Below, in pieces: positions 44,683-51,933 of a stretch of DNA of 64,000 nucleotides (positions within the stretch are counted from its first letter, which is position 1; each line of letters starts with the position of its first letter). The translations under genes and the position numbers were made by a program. The notes below the pieces were generated by a model, which was given only the letters and a program-made list of their open reading frames with translations, made no database searches and was not told the origin of the DNA. This DNA comes from Hyphomicrobium_A sp964493785 (GTDB lineage: Bacteria; Pseudomonadota; Alphaproteobacteria; Rhizobiales; Hyphomicrobiaceae): contig CAZBPM010000012.1 in NCBI GenBank assembly GCA_964493785.1, positions 68,723 through 132,722 on the forward strand. Direction: 5' to 3'.

Positions 44683-45312
44683 TTACTTCTTGGTGCCGAA
44701 GTCGACCTTGGGAACCTTCATATCTTCCTGGGCGATTTCGAACGTCGTCATTTCCTTCGCCGACGGATACATGACGGCGCGCCAGATGCGTCCGGGGAAG
44801 GTGGTGATCTCGGTGTTGTAGACGCGGACTGATTCGATGTAGTCGCGCCGAGCGATGGCGATGCGGTTTTCGGTGCCCTCGATCTGGCTCTGCAGCGCGA
44901 TGAAGTTCTGTCCGGACTTGATGTCGGGATAGCGTTCGACGACAGCGAGCAGGCGTCCAAGGGCTCCGCCGAGTTGGTTCTGCGCGTCCTGGAATTTCTG
45001 CATGGCCTCGGGGTTGGTCAGGATATCGGCCGGGATATTGATCTGGGCCTGCGTGGCTTTCGAGCGGGCCTCGACGACATCGGTCAGCACGGTGCGCTCC
45101 TGGTCGGCGAAGCCTTTGACGGTCTCGACCAGGTTGGGGATGAGGTCAGCGCGACGCTTATACTGGTTGAGCACCTCGGCCCATGCGGCCTTGGCTTTCT
45201 GCTCATTGGTCGGGATGGTGTTGATGCCGCAGCCAACGAGCGTGAGTGTAAGTGCTGCCAGCAGAACAGCCGCAAAGGGGCGAGCGAAGCGTTGCGCCTG
45301 CACGTGAGCCAT
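44683..45312 (-). CDS. lemA: LemA family lipoprotein
   Basis: The 209-residue protein has a lipobox-like LTLVGCG at the end of its hydrophobic N-terminus. Long helices typical of LemA follow, with VLNQYKRRADLIPNLVETVKGFADQE and RDYIESVRVYNTEITTFPGRIWR. It is anchored in the envelope. It heads the leftward lemA-ygcG-TPM cluster. Confidence 0.92.
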   Translation of the reverse strand: MAHVQAQRFARPFAAVLLAALTLTLVGCGINTIPTNEQKAKAAWAEVLNQYKRRADLIPNLVETVKGFADQERTVLTDVVEARSKATQAQINIPADILTNPEAMQKFQDAQNQLGGALGRLLAVVERYPDIKSGQNFIALQSQIEGTENRIAIARRDYIESVRVYNTEITTFPGRIWRAVMYPSAKEMTTFEIAQEDMKVPKVDFGTKK

Positions 45313-45560
45313 GTCGAAGAAGCCTCCAGGGGGAAATCGGCACTGCGACCATATCCCTAAGAAGGGTTAAAGGCCGGACAATGGTAGCGGTGCCTTCGCC
45401 GCGAGGTTTACGCGGAACTAATCGTGCGGGCAATTTGCGTGCGTCGCCGGGCGCGATTGTGGCGCGTTCCCATGGTTGCCATATTCCCGCGCCATGCAGG
45501 GCAAGCGGTCCCGCTAGTTTCAGGGGCCATCAATGGGCCGGGTGGGGAAGTCCAGACAGC

Positions 45561-46436
45561 ATGCGCAACTCGATCGCGATCATGAACACCAAGGGCGGCG
45601 TCGGTAAGTCGACTCTGGTGCTCGCGCTGGCCGAGACGATCTCGGCGTACCACAAGAAGAATGTTCTGGTCATCGACAGCGATGCGCAGGCCAGCGTGTC
45701 GAGCATGCTGATGAGCGTGTCCAGCCTCTACAAGCTGCAGAGCGAAGGCGCGACGATCGTCGATTACCTGCACGGCAGGGTGCTGAAAAACCAAGTGATC
45801 GATTGGCCCAAGTTCATCGTGCGCAATGTGTCGGATGTCGACGACGCACGCTCGGTGTTCCTGCTTCCGAGCGATATGCAACTTACGCTGCTCGAGCGCG
45901 AGGTCTCGAAGGAGAACCTGCACGCGCGGCTGCGCGAAGTGATCGGCGAGCTTCTGAATGGTGTGCGCCGGGTGTTCGACATCGTGCTCATCGACTGCCC
46001 GCCGGGGCTTTCGATCCTGACCGAGTGCTGGTTGCGCGAGGCGGACTTCCACATTTCGCCGACCAAGGCCGATTACGTTTCGGTTTGCGGTCTGGAAGTG
46101 TTCCGCCGCTTCAAGGGCCTCAACCCGGAGATGGGGTTTGCGCAGAACCTGGGCGTTATCGTCAATATGAAGGAGACAAATTCGGCCTCCGACGAAGAAT
46201 ACCATCGCTGGCTGCAGAACAATCCTGAGAACGCCTGCTTTGCCCAGGCGGTCCCGCGCATGCCGGCGCTGCAGGAGGCAGCCAACTTCCAGAGCTATGA
46301 GCGCAGCTACCTCGCCAAGTACCCTGGGCAGGTCGGTAAGGCGGTGCGTGGTCTCACCGAGGAAGTCATGGCTCGGCTCGAGCAGGGAAACGCGGAAAAG
46401 GTTGAGGTCAGCACGCCTGCCGTGGCGAGCGCCTAG
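45561..46436 (+). CDS. Orphan ParA-like ATPase
   Basis: The 291-residue protein starts MRNSIAIMNTKGGVGKSTLVLALAE with the deviant Walker A KGGVGKST. VLVIDSDAQASVSSML and VLIDCPPGLSILTECWLREADFHI (Walker B) follow. SPTKADYVSVCGLEVFRRF is typical of ParA/MinD ATPases. No ParB or centromere sites are seen nearby, so it is likely an orphan that places a protein cluster or chromosome feature. The longer frame starting at 45252 is not supported. Confidence 0.85.
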   Translation: MRNSIAIMNTKGGVGKSTLVLALAETISAYHKKNVLVIDSDAQASVSSMLMSVSSLYKLQSEGATIVDYLHGRVLKNQVIDWPKFIVRNVSDVDDARSVFLLPSDMQLTLLEREVSKENLHARLREVIGELLNGVRRVFDIVLIDCPPGLSILTECWLREADFHISPTKADYVSVCGLEVFRRFKGLNPEMGFAQNLGVIVNMKETNSASDEEYHRWLQNNPENACFAQAVPRMPALQEAANFQSYERSYLAKYPGQVGKAVRGLTEEVMARLEQGNAEKVEVSTPAVASA

Positions 46437-46476
46437 CGCTGAGCTTACCTCCTCACAGAACGCCAAGAGCATCCCA

Positions 46477-46911
46477 ATGAAACGTGCACTCGCGTCCATC
46501 GCGTCGTTGTTTACGCTCGCTGCTCCATTGCAAGCGCTTGAGGTGAAGACGTGCGAGGCGGCGAATGTCGGCCTCACCGAGCTGATCGCGCCGGTGGCAA
46601 AGAACAGTCGCACCTACAAGGACGACAAAGTCAGCGTCTACGTCATCGACATGGCCGAGCCGGTTTGTTGCTCCGCGGGCGTCGCGGTTGTGCTGCCTGA
46701 TGTTTCGGACGAGACGGGTGGCTATCAGTGCATTGCGGTGCTCGGCGTTGCGTCGGTGCAGCTCGACGAGGCGGGCACCGAAGACGACCCGTCGAAGGGT
46801 CTGCTCCTCACCATTCCGACGCGCGTGTTCAACGAGGCAGCCGATTCGGCGCCGGGTGATCCGATGCGGGTGCGGATTAACGTCGACAAGGGTTCGGTCG
46901 CTATCGAGTGA
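46477..46911 (+). CDS. Secreted protein of unknown function
   Basis: The 144-residue protein has a signal peptide (MKRALASIASLFTLAAPLQA) and a mature domain with CEAANVGLTELIAPVAKNSRTY, a Cys pair in EPVCCSAGVAVVLPD and QCIAVLGVAS. It may be a small beta-rich periplasmic protein with disulfides. I recognise no family. It is 40 bases after the ParA-like gene and could be co-transcribed with it. Confidence 0.7.
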   Translation: MKRALASIASLFTLAAPLQALEVKTCEAANVGLTELIAPVAKNSRTYKDDKVSVYVIDMAEPVCCSAGVAVVLPDVSDETGGYQCIAVLGVASVQLDEAGTEDDPSKGLLLTIPTRVFNEAADSAPGDPMRVRINVDKGSVAIE

Positions 46912-47016
46912 GCGTCCCAAGTTTCCCGTGCAACCGAATTATATTTTAGGTTCATCGGAACTTTGAAGACTCGCCCCTCTTCTCTTTGATATCGCAATGA
47001 GAATCCGGGGGCGAAA

Positions 47017-47223
47017 ATGACCTGTCAGTTTACAGATGAACTAATACGGCGCATGAAGCCGCGCTTGCAGGGGGCGTTCGCTCCGCAAGGCGTCGTTCCC
47101 CTCGATATGAAGCTGCGGCTCGAACAGCTCAGGCTTGCCGAGCTTTGCCGGACTGATGCCAACCCGCGGTCTGCAGTCGGCTCACGGCCGGTGCCGCCAG
47201 CGGTGGCGCCCACCGGCGTTTAG
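47017..47223 (+). CDS. Small hypothetical protein
   Basis: A 68-residue frame (MTCQFTDELIRRMKPRLQGAF) preceded by GGGGGCGAAA. A helical middle (DMKLRLEQLRLAELCR) is followed by a Pro-rich tail. No known family. An AT-rich stretch with TATATTTT about 75 bases upstream could hold its promoter. Plausible but weakly supported. Confidence 0.4.
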   Translation: MTCQFTDELIRRMKPRLQGAFAPQGVVPLDMKLRLEQLRLAELCRTDANPRSAVGSRPVPPAVAPTGV

Positions 47224-47469
47224 CCATGACCTTGGCGATGCCAACGACAAGGCCGCGCCTGCTCGCTGGAGCCGCCGTCCGGCGTCTCAACTTGGTCCAA
47301 ATACCCGTTGGATACTGAGCGAAGTCAGCTAGCAGCCATGACGGTGCGTTGTCGGGTCGGCTTTGGGCTGGCAAGATCAAACTTGAGCACGATCAAACTT
47401 GCTGCGCTCGCCTGTCGCAGCCGGGGTGGAACAAGAGCCGTATCAACGGCTGGGCTCGGGGAGGTCGGC

Positions 47470-48276
47470 GTGGCGACGGAAAGCGTTTCTCTGAGCTTGG
47501 ACGAAGCCAAGGGGCGGCTAGGGTTCGGCGTTCGGCGCGTGCCTCTGGATGCGCCGTGGGAGTGGATGGCGCGCGGCTGGCGCGACCTCTGCGCGATGCC
47601 GGCGATGAGCCTAGCCTACGGTATCGCTTTCTGTGCGGCCGGTTGGTTTTCATTCTACTGGCTGGAGCGGCTCGAGGTGAGTTCGCTGATCGCCGTGCTG
47701 GCAGGAGGGTTCGTTCTGGTGGCGCCTCTGCTGGCCGCGGGCTTCTATGAGATGAGCCGACTGCGCGAGCAGGGGCAACGGATAACACTCGGAGCCGTCT
47801 GGCGCGGCTGCGCCGCAGCTTCAGGGCGACTCGCTTTCTTCGGGATCGCGCTGTTCTTCGGCTATTTCGCTTGGGTCCAGCTTTCATTCTTGCTGCTGAG
47901 CCTGTTCCTCGACGGCGCGCAGGTACCGGAGGCGAGCGGCTTCCTGCAGAGCCTCATTTTCACGAAAACCGGGCTGGCGTTGCTGATGACGTCGGTGGCG
48001 CTGGGAGCGGTGCTTGCGGCAATGGTGTTCACGCTGTCGAGCGTTGCGGCGCCGCTGCTGCTGGCCAAGGATGTCGATGTCGTCTCGGCCATGGCGACCA
48101 GCGTGCGGGCGGTCAGCGCCAACCCAGGGCCGATGCTGCTCTGGGCGGTGATCATCGCCGGACATATGGCACTCGGGCTGGCGACGGCGTTCGTCGGCCT
48201 GGTGGTTATTTTCCCGCTGCTTGGGCACGCCACGTGGCACGCCTTCCGCGACCTCGTGAAAGTGGACCTGGATTGA
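47470..48276 (+). CDS. DUF2189 integral membrane protein
   Basis: The open frame begins at 47308, but the segment before residue 54 is low quality, and the GTG at 47470 after GGGGAGG gives a 268-residue protein. It begins VATESVSLSLDEAKGR, then VRRVPLDAPWEWMARGWRDL, the DUF2189 opening, followed by about six membrane helices. Function unknown; often linked to respiratory genes in alphaproteobacteria. Confidence 0.83.
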   Translation: MATESVSLSLDEAKGRLGFGVRRVPLDAPWEWMARGWRDLCAMPAMSLAYGIAFCAAGWFSFYWLERLEVSSLIAVLAGGFVLVAPLLAAGFYEMSRLREQGQRITLGAVWRGCAAASGRLAFFGIALFFGYFAWVQLSFLLLSLFLDGAQVPEASGFLQSLIFTKTGLALLMTSVALGAVLAAMVFTLSSVAAPLLLAKDVDVVSAMATSVRAVSANPGPMLLWAVIIAGHMALGLATAFVGLVVIFPLLGHATWHAFRDLVKVDLD

Positions 48277-48384
48277 GGCGAGCGCACATGGCCGCGCGGG
48301 CAGCGGCGCGGTCCGGTCGAACCTAAGACCCTTATCTAGGGTCGGGGTTCGTTCCTCAGAAATCGGCGATTTCGTTGGTGTAAT

Positions 48385-48459
48385 TGGAGCGGGCGATGAG
48401 ATTCGAACTCACGACCCTTACCTTGGCAAGGTAATGCTCTACCCCTGAGCTACGCCCGC
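48385..48459 (-). tRNA. tRNA-Gly(GCC)
   Basis: The minus strand folds with acceptor GCGGGCG/CGCCCGC, D arm GCTC/GAGC, anticodon stem TTACC/GGTAA with loop TTGCCAA, and T arm GTGAG/CTCAT-type pairing around TTCGAAT. The anticodon GCC reads GGC (Gly). CCA is encoded at 48385-48387. Confidence 0.96.
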
Positions 48460-48684
48460 ATCCATTGGGTAAGCGCCGCGACATGCGCGGCGGACCCGCC
48501 TTATGGCGCAACTGCGCGGGCTTTGCAAGGCACCCTTTTCAGTCCGCGAAAAATCCCTTTCGACGGGACTTTCGAGGCTCAGCTCTCTGATAAAAGCAAG
48601 CTCTGTCCGCTGGATGCCGGCGACCCGTGGCGGCTGGCCCGGGCTGACTGTGCCGCCGCGCCAGCCTATGGCTCTAGGCTGGCC

Positions 48685-49101
48685 TCAGCCCTTTTCGCCC
48701 GTTCCGGCTTTGAAGTAGCTCTTCAGCGAGCATTGCGAATAGCCGCCCTCGGAGAACAGCTTCTTCACCTCGCGCAGCGCTGCCTCCTTGGTGCCACCGA
48801 CGGCAGCAGCGCAGCCGCTCTTGGGGGCGGTGCAACACATGACGGCAAAGACATGGTCCATGCCGTTGGTGCTGGCGGGCTGGTCAGCGCAGGTGGAGGA
48901 AGCCTGCTTGCATGCCAGGACGGCGAGCTTCTTCGCCTGCTCCTTGGTCGTGGCCCACACGACGGTCGAAGAATTTTCAAGGTTGGGCGCAATTGCCGCC
49001 CACCGCTCCTGCGCGGACGACGGCGAGGCGGAGAACGCCAGCCAGGAAAGACCCAGGACCAACGCGAAGGTCGCACGGCAGACGAAAGCTTTGGCGGGCA
49101 T
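48685..49101 (-). CDS. DUF4189-like secreted protein
   Basis: The 138-residue protein has a signal peptide (ATFALVLGLSWLAFSASPSSAQ). The mature domain shows WAAIAPNLENSSTVVWATTKEQAKKLAVLACK and several Cys (ACK, TCAD, MCCTAPKSGC), matching DUF4189. Probably periplasmic and disulfide-bonded. It lies between tRNA-Gly and the deacylase gene, leftward. Confidence 0.78.
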   Translation of the reverse strand: MPAKAFVCRATFALVLGLSWLAFSASPSSAQERWAAIAPNLENSSTVVWATTKEQAKKLAVLACKQASSTCADQPASTNGMDHVFAVMCCTAPKSGCAAAVGGTKEAALREVKKLFSEGGYSQCSLKSYFKAGTGEKG

Positions 49102-49268
49102 CGAGCCTCCTCAGATAATGGCGGGCGAATGCTATCCTTCGCCCGATTGGCCTACAAGCGCCTCCAAGATGATGGATGAATGAAAGCGCTCGTCGATTTG
49201 CCGTAGCGCGGCCGCAGCTTATGTAGTGCAGGGAACATCAGCATACCCGTTGGAAGCCTCGCCTGGAA

Positions 49269-49781
49269 ATGCCTGCATCCCGCAAAGACCTTTTCGCGCG
49301 GCTGGCCGAACTCGGCATCGAGACGCGTACCATCGAGCACGCGCCGGTCTTCACGGTGGCCGAAAGCGGCGAGCTCGAGCGCCAGATAGAGGGCGCGCAT
49401 ACGAAAAATCTGTTCCTCAAGGACGACCGCGGTGCGCTGTTCCTGGTCGTTGCCATGTCGGCAACCCGCGTCGACCTCAAGGCGCTGGCGCGGACGCTTT
49501 CGGCCGGGCGATTCAGCTTCGGAAAGCCGGAGCTGCTCGCGCAGGTTCTCGGGGTGCAGCCGGGCTCGGTAACGGCATTTGCCGTTATGAACGATGTCAG
49601 CCAGCGGGTGAGCGTCGTGCTCGATGCCGGCCTCATGGGGCATGAGACGATAAATTGTCACCCGCTCGAAAACACAGCAACAACCAACATTGGGCGCGAG
49701 GATCTGTTGAAGTTCATGCGCGCCTGCGGCCACGAGCCTCTCATCGTCATGCTCGGTGGCGCGTCGCCGGCGGGACCGTAA
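49269..49781 (+). CDS. Prolyl-tRNA editing (YbaK/ProX-like) deacylase
   Basis: The 170-residue protein has the INS/YbaK fold markers HAPVFTVAESGELERQIEGAHTKNLFLKDDRG and the central RVDLKALARTLSAGRFSFG. LGVQPGSVTAFAVMNDV follows. The pattern with TKNLFLKD matches the ProX/PrdX group that hydrolyses mischarged Ala-tRNA(Pro). It acts in trans as a quality-control enzyme. A start slightly upstream is possible; the ATG at 49269 is used. Confidence 0.87.
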   Translation: MPASRKDLFARLAELGIETRTIEHAPVFTVAESGELERQIEGAHTKNLFLKDDRGALFLVVAMSATRVDLKALARTLSAGRFSFGKPELLAQVLGVQPGSVTAFAVMNDVSQRVSVVLDAGLMGHETINCHPLENTATTNIGREDLLKFMRACGHEPLIVMLGGASPAGP

Positions 49782-49854
49782 GTGGTCCGCCAGGGAAATT
49801 CGCCGCTGTCGCAGCGACTTGCAGTCCAGCGACGGGATCACGATCTGGCTAGGC

Positions 49855-49875
49855 GGAGCGCCGGTGCGGCGCTCC
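49855..49875. repeat. 8-bp inverted repeat, possible terminator
   Basis: GGAGCGCC and GGCGCTCC flank a 5-base loop, after the deacylase gene and before the thioredoxin-like gene. A T7 run appears 36 bases later. Weak support as a terminator. Confidence 0.4.
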
Positions 49876-49965
49876 GGGTGCCGGGGTCAAAATAAGGTCG
49901 CCGGCTCCGGTTTTTTTGCTATTCAGTAGATTGGCGTGGTTGCCCCCGACCACCAGGAGAAGAAG

Positions 49966-50877
49966 ATGGAATTCGGGCTGAAGGCGTCGCCGGCTGGCGC
50001 GGGTGATGCCAACATCATCAAGGATTCGACGACGGCGACGTTTGCGAAGGATGTGCTCGAGGCGTCGCGCGATGTGCCGGTGATCGTCGACTTCTGGGCT
50101 GCGTGGTGCGGTCCGTGCAAACAGCTCACGCCGGTGCTCGAGAAGGTCGTCAAGAGCTATGGCGGCAAGGTGCGGCTGGTGAAGGTCAACGTCGACGAGC
50201 ATCCGGCGATCGCCGGTCAGTTGCGTGTGCAGTCGCTGCCGACAGTCTATGCATTCCGCGACGGTCGTCCTCTCGACGGGTTCATGGGCGCGCAGCCGGA
50301 AAGTGCAGTGCGCGCGTTCGTCGAACGGCTCGTCGGAGCGGATGCCGAGGCTGACGTGGCCACGCTGCTCACAACGGCAGAGCAGGCGCTGGAGGAAGGC
50401 GACGTGCAAGCGGCCGCGGAAATCTTTGCCGCGGTGCTGCAGGAGCAGAAGCAGAACCCCGTTGCACTCGCCGGGCTCGCCCGCTGCTATCTGCAGACGG
50501 GAGATCTCGATCGCGCAGAGCAGATGATCGCGCTGGTTTCGCCGGAAGAAGCGCACGTCGCGGCTGTCGAGCAGGTGCGTGCGGCGCTGGACCTCGCTCG
50601 CAAAGGCGGCGGCGAGGATAAGCGCGGTGAGCTGGAGAAGAAGCTCGCAGCCGATCCCGCGGATGCGCAGACGCGATTCGATCTGGCTGTTGCACTGGCT
50701 GCACATGGCGCCAAGGCGGAAGCAGTCGATCACCTGCTGGAGCTTTTCCGGCGCGACCGCAAATGGAACGACGAAGCTGCGCGCAAACAACTGGTGCAGT
50801 TTTTCGAGGCTTGGGGATTTAAAGACCCCGCGGCAATCGACGGCAGGCGGCGCCTGTCGTCCTTGCTGTTTTCTTAA
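49966..50877 (+). CDS. Thioredoxin-TPR protein (YbbN/CnoX-like)
   Basis: The 303-residue protein from the ATG at 49966 follows AGGAGAAG. A thioredoxin domain (about residues 25-125) carries VDFWAAWCGPCKQLTPVLEKV, so both CxxC cysteines of a WCGPC site are present. TPR-like helices follow (about 130-290), with VQAAAEIFAAVLQEQKQNPVALAGLARC. This is the CnoX/YbbN architecture of a chaperone-linked thioredoxin. The downstream LON-domain gene suggests a protein-quality unit. Confidence 0.9.
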   Translation: MEFGLKASPAGAGDANIIKDSTTATFAKDVLEASRDVPVIVDFWAAWCGPCKQLTPVLEKVVKSYGGKVRLVKVNVDEHPAIAGQLRVQSLPTVYAFRDGRPLDGFMGAQPESAVRAFVERLVGADAEADVATLLTTAEQALEEGDVQAAAEIFAAVLQEQKQNPVALAGLARCYLQTGDLDRAEQMIALVSPEEAHVAAVEQVRAALDLARKGGGEDKRGELEKKLAADPADAQTRFDLAVALAAHGAKAEAVDHLLELFRRDRKWNDEAARKQLVQFFEAWGFKDPAAIDGRRRLSSLLFS

Positions 50878-50915
50878 CCGACTGCGACCAATCGAGCCGG
50901 AAGGATTTTTTGCCC

Positions 50916-51599
50916 GTGTCACCGACCGACCTATACCGGCGTCCGGCAGACCTTCCGCCTCGCATTCCTGTGTTTCCGCTGCGCGGCGCGATCCTGCTGC
51001 CGAGGGCGACGCTGCCACTTAATGTGTTCGAGCCGCGCTATCTGGAGATGCTCGACGACGTCATGTCCGGTGACCGGCTCATCGGCGTCATTCAGCCGGC
51101 GGCCGACGATGCTGGCGAGTACGAGGAAAGCCCGCGTGCTCCCGTTATTTTGCGTAACGTGGGTTGCGTGGGCCGTGTCACGAGCTATCAGGAGGTCGAT
51201 CACGGACGCCGGATGATCACTCTTACGGGTGTCATGCGCTATGACGTGCTCGACGAGGCGGCGACGGATCTTCCCTACCGCGTGATGAGCGTAAGCTACG
51301 ACCGCTACGCCAACGATCTCAATGAAGGCCTTGGAGAAGAGCAGGTCGATCGCACCAACTTGCTGAGGGTGCTGCGCTCCTATCTGGACGCCAACAAGCT
51401 GGAAGCCGATTGGGCCGCGATCCAGCGGGCCTCGAGCGAGTTTCTGATCAACGCGCTCTGCGTTATGAGTCCGTACGGACCGGAGGAGAAGCAGGCGCTG
51501 CTCGAGGCGCAGGATCTGAAGCGGCGCGCCGACGTTCTAGTAGCGCTTGCCGAGATGGAGTTGGCATCGAGCGGCAATAGCGGAAATACGCTGCAGTAG
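50916..51599 (+). CDS. LON substrate-binding domain protein
   Basis: A 227-residue protein from the GTG at 50916, with GGAAGGA about 10 bases upstream; a TTG at 50910 is possible. It has PPRIPVFPLRGAILLPRATLPLNVFEPRYLEM, the start of the Lon N-terminal (PUA-like) domain. No ATPase or protease part is present, as expected for this stand-alone family. It follows the thioredoxin-TPR gene by 38 bp. Confidence 0.9.
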   Translation: MSPTDLYRRPADLPPRIPVFPLRGAILLPRATLPLNVFEPRYLEMLDDVMSGDRLIGVIQPAADDAGEYEESPRAPVILRNVGCVGRVTSYQEVDHGRRMITLTGVMRYDVLDEAATDLPYRVMSVSYDRYANDLNEGLGEEQVDRTNLLRVLRSYLDANKLEADWAAIQRASSEFLINALCVMSPYGPEEKQALLEAQDLKRRADVLVALAEMELASSGNSGNTLQ

Positions 51600-51616
51600 C
51601 CCTGAGGCAGTACCCC

Positions 51617-51856
51617 ATGTCCGATACGAGCAGTCCCAATGCAGGCAAGGCTACTGGTGCAGAGGGCGGGCGGGTGGACCCGAAGCTGCTCGAGATTCTG
51701 GTTTGCCCGCTGACGAAGACGCGCCTGGAATATGATGCAGCGGCGCAGGAATTGATCAGTCGCGCGGCGGGGCTAGCATTTCCGATAACGGACGGCGTGC
51801 CACGCATGCGGCTCTCCGATGCGCGCGAACTGGGAGATCAACAATCGCGGCGTTAG
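51617..51856 (+). CDS. Trm112/UPF0434 family protein
   Basis: A 79-residue protein with LLEILVCPLTKTRLEYD and LISRAAGLAFPITDGVPRM, typical of the small Trm112-like family (YcaR). Only one of the zinc Cys is evident, as in many bacterial members. Eukaryotic relatives activate methyltransferases. It follows the LON-domain gene by 17 bp. Confidence 0.9.
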   Translation: MSDTSSPNAGKATGAEGGRVDPKLLEILVCPLTKTRLEYDAAAQELISRAAGLAFPITDGVPRMRLSDARELGDQQSRR

Positions 51857-51933
51857 CGCGATCGTGAATTAACCAACCCGCTTCAGTGTTTGGAAAGACC
51901 CATATGATTGCCTTGCCACGCCCAAGGTAAGAT

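Noticed and set aside
45408..46613. Minus-strand frame of 401 codons opposite ParA
   Set aside because: The plus strand encodes KGGVGKST and other ParA motifs; the minus translation is histidine/arginine-rich and without domain.
48503..48718. Short plus-strand frame between tRNA-Gly and the DUF4189 gene
   Set aside because: No domain, and it runs into the 3' end of the well-supported minus-strand gene.
49849..51018. Minus-strand frame opposite the thioredoxin-TPR gene
   Set aside because: Shadow; the plus strand shows WCGPC and TPR helices after a good ribosome-binding site.
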